Positions 1 through 7,238 of a DNA stretch of 33,746 nt are shown here, in pieces. Below the pieces are notes generated by a model. It was not told the DNA's origin. It made no database searches and saw nothing but the letters and a program-made list of their open reading frames with translations. The position numbers and the translations under genes are program-made. Origin of the DNA: an uncultured Bacteroidia bacterium (GTDB lineage: Bacteria; Bacteroidota; Bacteroidia; Bacteroidales; CAJPTX01); assembly GCA_938038735.1 (NCBI GenBank), contig CALHSW010000070.1, positions 1-33,746 on the forward strand. The letters are read 5' to 3'. Numbering within the stretch: position 1 is the stretch's first letter; every line of letters begins with the position of its first letter.

Positions 1-103
1 ACCCCCGCGGCCAGCCGCGCACGAGCAGCCGCCCCCGCGAAACGTAGTTCACCACCGCCCCCCGCGGGTTCCATCTCGGTCGTACCGGTACGTAAACAGC
101 CAT
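1..103 (-). CDS. 5' end of an unrecognised gene, cut by the window edge
   Basis: An open frame starts with ATG at 103 and runs leftwards with no stop for all 34 codons left in the window. It begins MAVYVPVRPRW and contains NYVSRGRLLVRGWP. The stretch is visibly GC-richer than the AAA ATPase region to its right. A good Bacteroidetes -7 box (TACCTTTGC) lies 23 bases upstream of the ATG, which supports a real start; there is no clear Shine-Dalgarno sequence. The pattern of a glycine, small hydrophobics, a tyrosine and then a basic R-G-x-x-x-V-R segment is loosely like the N-terminus of small phage or accessory DUF6266-type proteins, but 34 residues are too few to assign it. Function unknown. Confidence 0.4.
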   Translation of the reverse strand, partial: MAVYVPVRPRWNPRGAVVNYVSRGRLLVRGWPRG

Positions 104-125
104 AGTCTTCTAGTTCTTTACCCGC

Positions 126-134
126 GCAAAGGTA
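126..134 (-). promoter_or_regulatory. -7 promoter box for the left-edge gene
   Basis: The minus strand reads TACCTTTGC, an exact match to the Bacteroidetes -7 consensus TAnnTTTG. It sits 23 bases before the ATG at 103. No convincing TTTG -33 box is found 19-20 bases upstream. Confidence 0.55.
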
Positions 135-164
135 GCACGCCGCCCCCGCCTGCCACGGAAATGG

Positions 165-214
165 TTCGCCATCAAAGCCAATTATGCACGGCAATAATTG
201 GCTTTGATGGCGAA
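165..214. repeat. Perfect 21-bp inverted repeat with 8-base loop
   Basis: The arms at 165-185 and 194-214 are exact reverse complements over 21 bases, separated by the loop GCACGGCA. The left arm starts TTCGCCATC and ends CCAATTAT. Neither side is followed by a T-tract, so it is not an ordinary intrinsic terminator. It lies just upstream of the promoter of the left-edge gene, in a region with no convincing gene. It could be an RNA hairpin, a protein-binding palindrome or a palindromic mobile repeat. Confidence 0.9.
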
Positions 215-476
215 GGGGGTGAAAGTTTAGCGCGAAATGGAAAGCTGTTAGTATGGGTTAGGCTGCGGGTACCCATGGGCTGCACGCGGTGCACTACCCA
301 ACACCTCCGCAAGGGACGATTCTTTTCGTCGCAATGCCGCCACGTCCCCGCGCTCGATCTCTCAATGGCTGGCCCTTGGATTCTTGCCCCGCACGCCTCT
401 ACGCGCATCGCGCCCCATCCACCTTACGAAAAGCTAACCTTCCTCCCCCAGAACTTTTCGTACAGCAATAAATATG

Positions 477-509
477 AAAAAAGCCCTTTGTCGGGTTTGA
501 ACAAAGGGC
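477..509 (-). terminator. Intrinsic terminator after the AAA/DUF4143 ATPase gene
   Basis: Read on the minus strand, a perfect 9-bp stem GCCCTTTGT/ACAAAGGGC (arms 501-509 and 483-491) is followed directly by TTTTTT (482-477). It lies about 25 bases beyond the stop at 535. Confidence 0.85.
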
Positions 510-534
510 AGCAATTAGAATGAAGCTTTACATG

Positions 535-1794
535 CTACAAAACGCCATCAATTTCCCAGGCTGAAATATGTTCAATACCCTCATGGGTCGGTAGCTTGAA
601 GCCATCCAAGCTCACGACATACTTCCTATAATTATCGTCGATAGACAAAAGGGAACGGTACTCTCGCGCAGCTGTCTCTTGTTCAGCTAATTGCAAAGCG
701 ACCTGAAAGTATAGCCTCTCGCTCCCTTTGATGGCAACAAAGTCCACCTCCGCCTCTCCGTTCGTACCCACATAGACTTGATAGCCCGCCCTTCTAAGGC
801 TTAAATAGACCGCATTCTCCAAAAGGTACCCCATCCCGTATCCAAATCCTGCATAGAGGTAGTTGTGGTAGCACAAATCATTCAGATAGTACTTGCTATT
901 GGCGGCAATAGTCTCTTTACCCTTGATGCTATACCTTTCTACCCTATGCACAAGGAAAGTGCTCTCGAGGTGAGAAATATAGTTGGAGAGCGTCTCGTAG
1001 TTCGTTTTTCTGCTGCGTGACTTGAAAAAGTTGACGATATTGGCGATGGAAACAATATTGGAGGCGTTATTGACTAGATAGACAAAGAGGTCGTCCAAGA
1101 GCTTAACATCCTTCACTTTATACCTTGCCACGATGTCGCGAAGCATAACTGTATCCTTTATTGAAGAAACGTACTTTCGCCGCATCTCGTCATTGGGGAG
1201 ATTGAAAAGCTCCGGCAGAGCACCAGTTTGAAGGTATTCTATATAACTCTCTTTGTTGCAGGATTTTCCACCAACTCCGCAAAATTCCGAAAAGCCATAA
1301 GGGAGTACTTCAAACTCCACGTACCGTCCTGAAAGGAGAGTTGCCAGCTCTCCAGCTAGCAGTCGGGAGTTAGAGCCGCTAATAAATATCTCACAAGGCT
1401 CCGCAAAGTCTTGTGAATGGGAATTGACAAATCGCTCCCACTCCTCGACATCCTGTATTTCGTCAATAAAGAGATATACTTTCCCTTTCGGTTGGAGCTC
1501 TTTCCTGTACAGCTGCAAAAGGTTTTCAAGATCTTGATAGTCATGTATATCTGAAAACTCAAGGAATTCCTTATTGATATAAAAAACATTGTTAGCTGGA
1601 ATACCGTTGGCAATTAGCCGGGCTGCAATTTGCCTCAGGATATAGCTTTTCCCCACACGCCGCTGCCCCACCAGAACCTTGATTAGCTTGCTACCGATAT
1701 ATTGGCCTACCCTATCTGTATAGAACGTACGTGGATACCCCAAGTCAATAGGATTTTCATCCCAAAAATTGTATTTCCTTATTGCAGCAATCAT
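535..1794 (-). CDS. AAA-family ATP-binding protein with DUF4143 C-terminus
   Basis: The 419-residue protein has an N-terminal P-loop ATPase domain of the AAA_14 type. Walker A is GQRRVGKS (residues 43-50). Walker B is VYLFIDEIQDV, with the Asp-Glu pair near 111-112, followed by the conserved FISGSNSRLLAGE segment. The second half matches DUF4143, which has a nuclease-like fold in this family (conserved EVDFVA near residue 350). These proteins are common in Bacteroidetes and archaea, are often strain-variable, and have no settled role. The gene stands alone, with its own promoter and terminator. ATG at 1794 is the natural start, 25 bases after the -7 box. The family assignment is firm; the cellular function is unknown. 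Confidence 0.9.
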   Translation of the reverse strand: MIAAIRKYNFWDENPIDLGYPRTFYTDRVGQYIGSKLIKVLVGQRRVGKSYILRQIAARLIANGIPANNVFYINKEFLEFSDIHDYQDLENLLQLYRKELQPKGKVYLFIDEIQDVEEWERFVNSHSQDFAEPCEIFISGSNSRLLAGELATLLSGRYVEFEVLPYGFSEFCGVGGKSCNKESYIEYLQTGALPELFNLPNDEMRRKYVSSIKDTVMLRDIVARYKVKDVKLLDDLFVYLVNNASNIVSIANIVNFFKSRSRKTNYETLSNYISHLESTFLVHRVERYSIKGKETIAANSKYYLNDLCYHNYLYAGFGYGMGYLLENAVYLSLRRAGYQVYVGTNGEAEVDFVAIKGSERLYFQVALQLAEQETAAREYRSLLSIDDNYRKYVVSLDGFKLPTHEGIEHISAWEIDGVL

Positions 1795-1805
1795 GCCAGG
1801 TGTAG

Positions 1806-1856
1806 TTGAAATTCTTCTGCAAATGTAGAAAATTTCAAGTACACTTGAAAATTCAA
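1806..1856 (-). promoter_or_regulatory. Promoter of the ATPase gene with overlapping TTGAAA/TTTCAA dyads
   Basis: The minus strand carries TACATTTGC (1827-1819), a perfect -7 box. Around it lie several TTGAA/TTCAA half-sites. Arms TTGAAATT (1806-1813) and AATTTCAA (1831-1838) flank the -7 box. Arms TTTCAAGT (1833-1840) and ACTTGAAA (1843-1850) form an 18-bp dyad just upstream of it. TTGAA (1845-1849) and TTCAA (1852-1856) form a third. Such overlap suggests a repressor operator, perhaps autoregulation; the binding protein is not known. Confidence 0.55.
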
Positions 1857-2048
1857 TCGGAATGCTACTAATTTCAGATACGATTGGAACGTTGCACAGA
1901 GCTGAAACGGAGCGACTCTGTCCATGGTGCTTCGCCTTACGCCAGCAGCAGCATCACCGCGAGGTCACTTTTTTCCCCTCGGCTTCTCACGGCACTACAC
2001 ATTGAAAATAAACGACTTACAAAACGCACCCGATCGTAGGAGAGCTCT

Positions 2049-2801
2049 TCACTGCCCACTAATACCCGCCCACGCCTCAAAATCGGCAATAGTTACCGCA
2101 TCTTCTATAGAAAAGCGCCCGCTCGCCGTGCGGCGCAGCGCGGAGAGGTATGCCCCGCAGCCCAACACCTCGCCTAAATCTCTAGCCATTGAACGTATGT
2201 ATGTACCCTTGGAGCAAACGATATCCGCCACGGCAACCCCATGCATGGGGTCGTACGAAAGCAACCGAAAGCTGCGTATCGTCACCGGCACTGGGGGCAA
2301 CGTCCGCTCCTGCCCCTTGCGCGCCAGCGTGTAGGCGCGCTGCCCATCGACCCTCTTTGCGGAAAAAAGCGGGGGCGCCTGCATGACCTCTCCCTCCATG
2401 CCCAGCATGGCGCGCCGCACGTCTTCCGCAGTAAATTCCTCAATGCTTCCTCCCGCCTCAACGGGGGTTTCAAGGTCGTGGGAAGCCGTTCGCGCACCCA
2501 GCGTAAACGTTGCGGTGTACCGCTTATCCTCATTGGTCAACTCCCCCGCCAGCTTGGTTGCCTTACCGATACATACCACAACTAGCCCCGTGGCGAGAGG
2601 GTCGAGCGTGCCGGCATGCCCCACCTTGATTTTTCCATACCCCAACCTATGGCGCAGCAAGTAGCGCACCTTGCCCACCACGTTGAAGGATGTCCACGCC
2701 AATGGCTTATCAATGAGCAGAATATGCCCCTGCGCTAAATCCTTACCTGGCGATAGGGCCAACAGGTCCTCTACAGACGGCAAACTAGAAGAAGAGGGCA
2801 T
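2049..2801 (-). CDS. truB: tRNA pseudouridine(55) synthase TruB
   Basis: TruB converts uridine 55 in the T-loop of tRNAs to pseudouridine. The catalytic motif HAGTLDPLATG is present with the nucleophile at Asp67, after the family's N-terminal segment LLIDKPLAWTSFNVV. The C-terminal KGTYIRSMARDLGE block is also typical. The protein is about 250 residues, slightly shorter than E. coli TruB, as usual for Bacteroidetes. The frame extends to a TTG at 2813, but ATG at 2801 is the better start; it overlaps the end of uppP by 17 bases, indicating co-translation. truB behind uppP, DUF3098 and ftsX is a recurrent Bacteroidetes order. No terminator was seen after it. Confidence 0.95.
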   Translation of the reverse strand: MPSSSSLPSVEDLLALSPGKDLAQGHILLIDKPLAWTSFNVVGKVRYLLRHRLGYGKIKVGHAGTLDPLATGLVVVCIGKATKLAGELTNEDKRYTATFTLGARTASHDLETPVEAGGSIEEFTAEDVRRAMLGMEGEVMQAPPLFSAKRVDGQRAYTLARKGQERTLPPVPVTIRSFRLLSYDPMHGVAVADIVCSKGTYIRSMARDLGEVLGCGAYLSALRRTASGRFSIEDAVTIADFEAWAGISGQ

Positions 2802-3585
2802 ACCCCACCGCAATAAGCCCCACTATCAGACAGTATATGGAAAACCCTCGCAACCCCTTGCGTTGAACGAAAGAAATCATCGCCTTGCACGCAAATAGCC
2901 CCGACACGAACGCTGCAAGAAAACCCGCCAGCATCGCGCCGCTTGACACCGAGCTCTGCGCCAATTGACCGTCAAAAATGTCCAGCAGATTGGCACCGAT
3001 GATAGGCGGCAGCACCATCAGGAAGGAAAATTTCGCGGCTTCTTTTCGCGACGTGCCGCTCAGAATTCCCATGCTTATCGTGGTGCCGCTCCTTGATAGC
3101 CCCGGCAATGCCGCCACAGCCTGCCCTACCCCCATAACCAGCGCTGAAAGGTAGCTCGGCTGCCTACTACCACTTGCACCCTGCATAGGCACACGCGACG
3201 CGAAGTAGAGCAGTGCCGCCGTTACCAAGAGCATGGAGCCAACCAGCAAGATGTTACCCGAAAAGAGCGTTTCCACCTCATCGCGGAAGAACACACCGAC
3301 AATAGCGATGGGGACCATGGAGAGGAGCAACTTCATGATGTACTGCATCTCTGCATTCCACTTGAAACGGAAGAACCCGACGATGAGATTCGCCAACTCC
3401 CTCCATAGCACCACTATGGTACTCAGCACCGTTGCACCATGGAGGATCACAGTAAATGTCAAATCGTCAGCGGTTTGTACCCCTAAAATCGCCTTGGCGA
3501 GCTCCAAATGGCCACTGCTGCTTACCGGAAGGAATTCCGTAAGCCCCTGCACCAGCCCCAATACAATAGCTTCCCAAACCGACAT
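2785..3585 (-). CDS. uppP: Undecaprenyl-diphosphatase UppP (BacA)
   Basis: This integral membrane enzyme dephosphorylates undecaprenyl diphosphate, recycling the lipid carrier of peptidoglycan and glycan synthesis and often giving bacitracin resistance. The 266-residue protein shows both signature motifs: QGLTEFLPVSSSGH (Q13, E17 and H26 correspond to the E-x3-E and His of the family) and PGLSRSGTTIS around residue 165. Hydrophobic segments run along its whole length. It starts 3 bases after the DUF3098 stop and overlaps truB, so it is an internal operon gene. It complements uppS at 16100-16828, which makes the same lipid. Confidence 0.96.
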   Translation of the reverse strand: MSVWEAIVLGLVQGLTEFLPVSSSGHLELAKAILGVQTADDLTFTVILHGATVLSTIVVLWRELANLIVGFFRFKWNAEMQYIMKLLLSMVPIAIVGVFFRDEVETLFSGNILLVGSMLLVTAALLYFASRVPMQGASGSRQPSYLSALVMGVGQAVAALPGLSRSGTTISMGILSGTSRKEAAKFSFLMVLPPIIGANLLDIFDGQLAQSSVSSGAMLAGFLAAFVSGLFACKAMISFVQRKGLRGFSIYCLIVGLIAVGYALFF

Positions 3586-3588
3586 GGG

Positions 3589-3867
3589 CTACTCCTTGCT
3601 TTTCTTTGCTCTCGGACGGTAGAGAATGGCGTACAGCACGAAGGCGAAGCCTAGCAGCACCACGATGGGCGCAAGCGTTATCTGCCGAAAGCCGAACACC
3701 GACTCGTTAAACACGTTCGGGTCATCACTCCCCCCGCCGATCATAAGTAAAAAGCCTAAAAGCACCACGGCGCACCCAATGAGCACGTATACATAATTGC
3801 GACGCACAAAGGGCATCTGCTCCTCCGCCGATAGCTCTGATTTCACGTTTCTTTCGTTCGTAGCCAT
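3589..3867 (-). CDS. DUF3098 small membrane protein
   Basis: The 92-residue protein has a charged N-terminus (about 30 residues) and two hydrophobic helices: YVLIGCAVVLLGFLLMIGGG, then ITLAPIVVLLGFAFVLYAIL. Between them is the family-typical SDDPNVFNE.VFGFRQI segment. It ends in a basic tail. DUF3098 proteins are found in Bacteroidetes almost always between ftsX and uppP, as here (21 bases after ftsX, 3 before uppP). Their function is unknown; the location suggests a part in division or envelope assembly, which is inference from context only. Confidence 0.9.
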   Translation of the reverse strand: MATNERNVKSELSAEEQMPFVRRNYVYVLIGCAVVLLGFLLMIGGGSDDPNVFNESVFGFRQITLAPIVVLLGFAFVLYAILYRPRAKKSKE

Positions 3868-3888
3868 AGTAGCAACTATTTTATCCCA

Positions 3889-4770
3889 CTAGTAATATAG
3901 GTCGTCAATCTTTGAGTCAAGAAATGCATTCACTGAAAAGAATGTAGTAATACAGTTAATGGCGATACCCGCCAGCAAAACGAACACGGCGATGGCAATC
4001 AGCACGGGATACTGGCCGAGGTTCACCAACTCGTAAAACTCATCCTGCACAAACCATACCCCCACAAGGATCAGCGCAATGGCAATCAACGATGACCATA
4101 CCCCATGAATTACCGCTTTTCGCATGAAGGGCCGGCGTGCGAAGGAACGTGTCGCCCCTACCAGCTGCATCGTTTTGATATTAAAGCGATTGGCGTATAT
4201 GGATAGGCGCATTGTGTTATTTATCAGCACAAGCGCAATGAAACTCATCACTAAACTAAAGCTTAGTATCAATGCGCTTATTTTTTTTGTGTTCTCATTG
4301 ACCAGTTCCACTAAAGAGGCCTCGTAATGCACCTCCGACACCTGATCCAGCGCTTGCATCTGCGCTGCAATCTTTGCTATACTGTCGGCACTCGTCCAAC
4401 CGGCATTGAGCTTCAGCTCTATCGATGCTGAAAGGGGATTGTACGCAAGCACTGATAGGAAATCCTGCCCCAGGGATTGCGTAAACTCCTCTGCCGCCTT
4501 CTCTTTGCTAATGTACGCAGTACTTTTTATAAAGTCGTACGACTCAAGATTCCTCCGTAAGAAATCGGCATCAACCTGCTTTACCTTGTCTTGCAGCACC
4601 AACGACATGGAGAGATTTTCCCGCACGTAGCTCGATATCCTATCTACGTTGATGAGCAGCAAGGCCAATATCCCTAGAGCAAAGAGCACCAATGCCGTGC
4701 TAAAAATTGACGATAGCGAAACGCTTCGTATCCGCCAATGCGTACGCCTCTCTCGCTGCCGTCCCCTCAT
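3889..4770 (-). CDS. ftsX: Cell division protein FtsX
   Basis: FtsX is the membrane subunit of the FtsEX complex, which couples division to peptidoglycan hydrolase activation. The 293-residue protein has the expected topology: a basic N-terminus, a first membrane helix (IFSTALVLFALGILALLLI), a periplasmic domain of roughly 130 residues, and three C-terminal helices. The MQLVGATRSFARRPFM segment after the second helix is characteristic of FtsX. ftsE is not in this window, as is usual for Bacteroidetes, where the two are commonly unlinked. The start codon overlaps the stop of the upstream YfhO-like gene by 4 bases. Confidence 0.93.
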   Translation of the reverse strand: MRGRQRERRTHWRIRSVSLSSIFSTALVLFALGILALLLINVDRISSYVRENLSMSLVLQDKVKQVDADFLRRNLESYDFIKSTAYISKEKAAEEFTQSLGQDFLSVLAYNPLSASIELKLNAGWTSADSIAKIAAQMQALDQVSEVHYEASLVELVNENTKKISALILSFSLVMSFIALVLINNTMRLSIYANRFNIKTMQLVGATRSFARRPFMRKAVIHGVWSSLIAIALILVGVWFVQDEFYELVNLGQYPVLIAIAVFVLLAGIAINCITTFFSVNAFLDSKIDDLYY

Positions 4771-7205
4771 CGCTCTACCGAGCTTTCGCCCTCCCTCGCT
4801 ATTTCTCTACGCCTCTTTACCAACGGCACTACCAACGCTACGCATACCCCCAAAAGGATAACCAATCCGCAGGTGAGATCCACGTACTTCGCCCGATGGA
4901 ACATCGGGATGTCGAAAGAAAAATCAAGCGTATATTCTCCCTCGGGTAGCCACATGCCCCGCAGCGTGTAGTCCGCACACGCAATCGGCAACGCCTCTCC
5001 TTTCGCCTGCGCCGTCCACCCTTTGGGGTAGAACACCTCTGAGAATACTGCGAACCGCGGGGAGGCGCAGCGAACGCTGTAGCGCATCCTATTGGGTTCT
5101 GCATTTAGTAAGGCGATTGTATCACCCGCCACGGGTGCATCAAACGCCTTTTCAACAGCCCTGTACCGCTCGTCCACAACGGCTACCCTCCGCAAATCCA
5201 CATTCCCCAATGCCTCAAGCTCTGCATCAGCATTCGGCACCCACTTCACGCTATCGGCAAACCACACCGCCCCGTAGGCATTCGGATTAAGCGCAGCCAC
5301 CGCCCCACGCTCCTGCGAGGGCTGTATAACGTACTTCACGTTGAGGAGATCCAAGAAGAGCGGCGTCTGCGCATAGGCATCTATCAGCTCCTGGTAGCGA
5401 CGCAGCTTTGCCCCATGGTAGCCCCCAACGCTACGATGCCTAAACGAGGTGCTCGCGTCGTTGAACGGACTCACGGTGGCGTTGAACACGCGGTAGTACG
5501 TGGTATCAGGCTCTATCATCCTGTCGGCCGCTGTGATGGGGAACGGATTCTCATTATGGCTCCGGGGAACATAGCGCACCCCATCGTATCGCTTATTTAC
5601 CGGCACCATGTCAACGAGGACTACCACCGTAAGTATCAACGCCAACCAACGCATGTTTAACTTCTTACGCTCGTAGAAGAAAAGGACAGCCGAAGCCACA
5701 GCCACAAAGAGAATGGACCGCCACGCATCGCCAATGAACAACGCCCTACGGTCGGCACGCAGCGTCACCGCAAGCTGCTCCGGGAGCTGAGAGTCAAAAC
5801 CGGTAAGGGAAGTGAACGGCATGAACATCAACCCTAAGACCAGCACCAGCCCAAGCGTCCCCAGGGTGACAATTGACGACCATTTCCACGCTCGCTTGCG
5901 CTGCGCTTCATCCAAACCCTTACCGAGCCATAGCGAAAGCCCATAGAACGCCATGAGGGGAATGGTCACCTCGGCTATGACCAACGTCATCGACACCGTA
6001 CGGAACTTATTGTACCCCGGGAAATAATCAAGGAACAGGTTACTGAACCACGCCATATGGCTCCCCCACGCCAAGAATATTGCGAGGAGCGTCACCCCAA
6101 GTAGAGAATACTTTAGAGGACCCTTCATTACGAACAGCGAAAGCACAAAAAAGAAAAAGACAACCGCCCCGATGTATACAGGGCCCGATGTCATTGGCTG
6201 TGAGCCCCAGTAGGTAGGCATATGTTCAAGGTACTGCTCCGCCAGCTCCTTATTGCGTAACTGCTGCATGAAGAATTGCCCCGTGTGGGAGTCTGGGGAT
6301 AGCGATAGCGAGGAGGATCCACCCATGAGGTTAGGCACCACCATGTTCAGCGTCTCACCTATGCCATAACTCCATGCCAGAGCGTAGGAACGGTCAAGCC
6401 CCCCGGTCTCATCATGCGGGGCGTGCGTTAGCTCCGTCTCCCCGCGTATGCTGTAGCGACCGTAGTCCCACGTATTGTAGAAGTTATTGAAGTTTGCTCC
6501 CACGGCAAATGCGGCAGCTAATACTAGGAACGCGGAGGCTGCTATAAACGTACGCCACTGTTGCGACTTAATCGTTTCCACAAGGTAGGCGATCGCCACA
6601 GCCGCCACAATAAACGCAGAGTAGTAGGTTATCTGCGGATGCCCCGACACGAGGCTTAGCGCCAGCACCAATGCGAAAAGCGTTGCCCCTACGGCGTATT
6701 TTCCGCGATAGGTTAGTATGGTAGCCGCTACCAACGGCGCGATGTACGCAATCGCATGGGACTTGGCGTTATGTCCAGCACCTATAATAATGAAAAAATA
6801 GGTTGAAAATCCGTAGGCGACAGCCCCTGGAATTGCCATTAGCGGGTTCACTCCCAGCACCAAAAGAAGGAGGTAAAAACCCAACATGGTGAGAAATATG
6901 TAGCTTGCAGGCCGCTCGCCTATGAGTAGCACTTTGTCCACCCACCGCACAACGTTCAATGGGTAGTTCAGCGCGATAAGCACCGTTGGCATGCCGCTGA
7001 AAACGGTAGTGGTCCAATGCGTCTGTTCGCCACCATGGGTCTCAGAGTACTCTATGCATTCACGGGCAGTGCCCTGCCACTGGTCGCGGTCATGCTGCGC
7101 TACCACTTTCCCCGTCAAAAGCGGCGCAAAATAGGCGTACGCCACCACGAGCAGAATTGCCACCGCGAAAAGGTACGGGAGGGATTTACGCCATTTCTTT
7201 GTCAT
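4767..7205 (-). CDS. YfhO-family polytopic membrane protein
   Basis: This large protein of about 812 residues has a dozen or so hydrophobic segments and a soluble C-terminal part (about residues 530-770) before a last membrane helix (YVDLTCGLVILLGVCVALVV). The N-terminal pattern (TGKVVAQHDRDQWQGTARE, then HWTTTVFSGMPT) matches the YfhO family, which has a GT-C glycosyltransferase-like architecture and is linked in Firmicutes to lipoteichoic acid glycosylation. Its substrate in Bacteroidetes is not established. The frame extends to GTG at 7211, but ATG at 7205 is preferred. The stop overlaps ftsX by 4 bases, so the genes are probably translationally coupled. Confidence 0.9.
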   Translation of the reverse strand: MTKKWRKSLPYLFAVAILLVVAYAYFAPLLTGKVVAQHDRDQWQGTARECIEYSETHGGEQTHWTTTVFSGMPTVLIALNYPLNVVRWVDKVLLIGERPASYIFLTMLGFYLLLLVLGVNPLMAIPGAVAYGFSTYFFIIIGAGHNAKSHAIAYIAPLVAATILTYRGKYAVGATLFALVLALSLVSGHPQITYYSAFIVAAVAIAYLVETIKSQQWRTFIAASAFLVLAAAFAVGANFNNFYNTWDYGRYSIRGETELTHAPHDETGGLDRSYALAWSYGIGETLNMVVPNLMGGSSSLSLSPDSHTGQFFMQQLRNKELAEQYLEHMPTYWGSQPMTSGPVYIGAVVFFFFVLSLFVMKGPLKYSLLGVTLLAIFLAWGSHMAWFSNLFLDYFPGYNKFRTVSMTLVIAEVTIPLMAFYGLSLWLGKGLDEAQRKRAWKWSSIVTLGTLGLVLVLGLMFMPFTSLTGFDSQLPEQLAVTLRADRRALFIGDAWRSILFVAVASAVLFFYERKKLNMRWLALILTVVVLVDMVPVNKRYDGVRYVPRSHNENPFPITAADRMIEPDTTYYRVFNATVSPFNDASTSFRHRSVGGYHGAKLRRYQELIDAYAQTPLFLDLLNVKYVIQPSQERGAVAALNPNAYGAVWFADSVKWVPNADAELEALGNVDLRRVAVVDERYRAVEKAFDAPVAGDTIALLNAEPNRMRYSVRCASPRFAVFSEVFYPKGWTAQAKGEALPIACADYTLRGMWLPEGEYTLDFSFDIPMFHRAKYVDLTCGLVILLGVCVALVVPLVKRRREIAREGESSVER

Positions 7206-7238
7206 CGTCACAGTCTCTTTTCTCCTCCGTCCTCACGG

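Larger units (their letters stand above)
104..534. other. Gene-free stretch
   Basis: This stretch holds the left-edge promoter (126-134), the 21-bp hairpin (165-214) and the terminator of the ATPase gene (477-509). The open frames here (161-523 plus, 172-408 minus, 289-471 plus) have no recognisable protein, and the first would read straight through the hairpin and terminator. I see no gene between 215 and 476. Confidence 0.6.

Noticed and set aside
161..523. Plus-strand open frame of 120 codons at the left end
   Set aside because: It reads through the 21-bp hairpin and the ATPase terminator, has no domain-like sequence, and overlaps other spurious frames.
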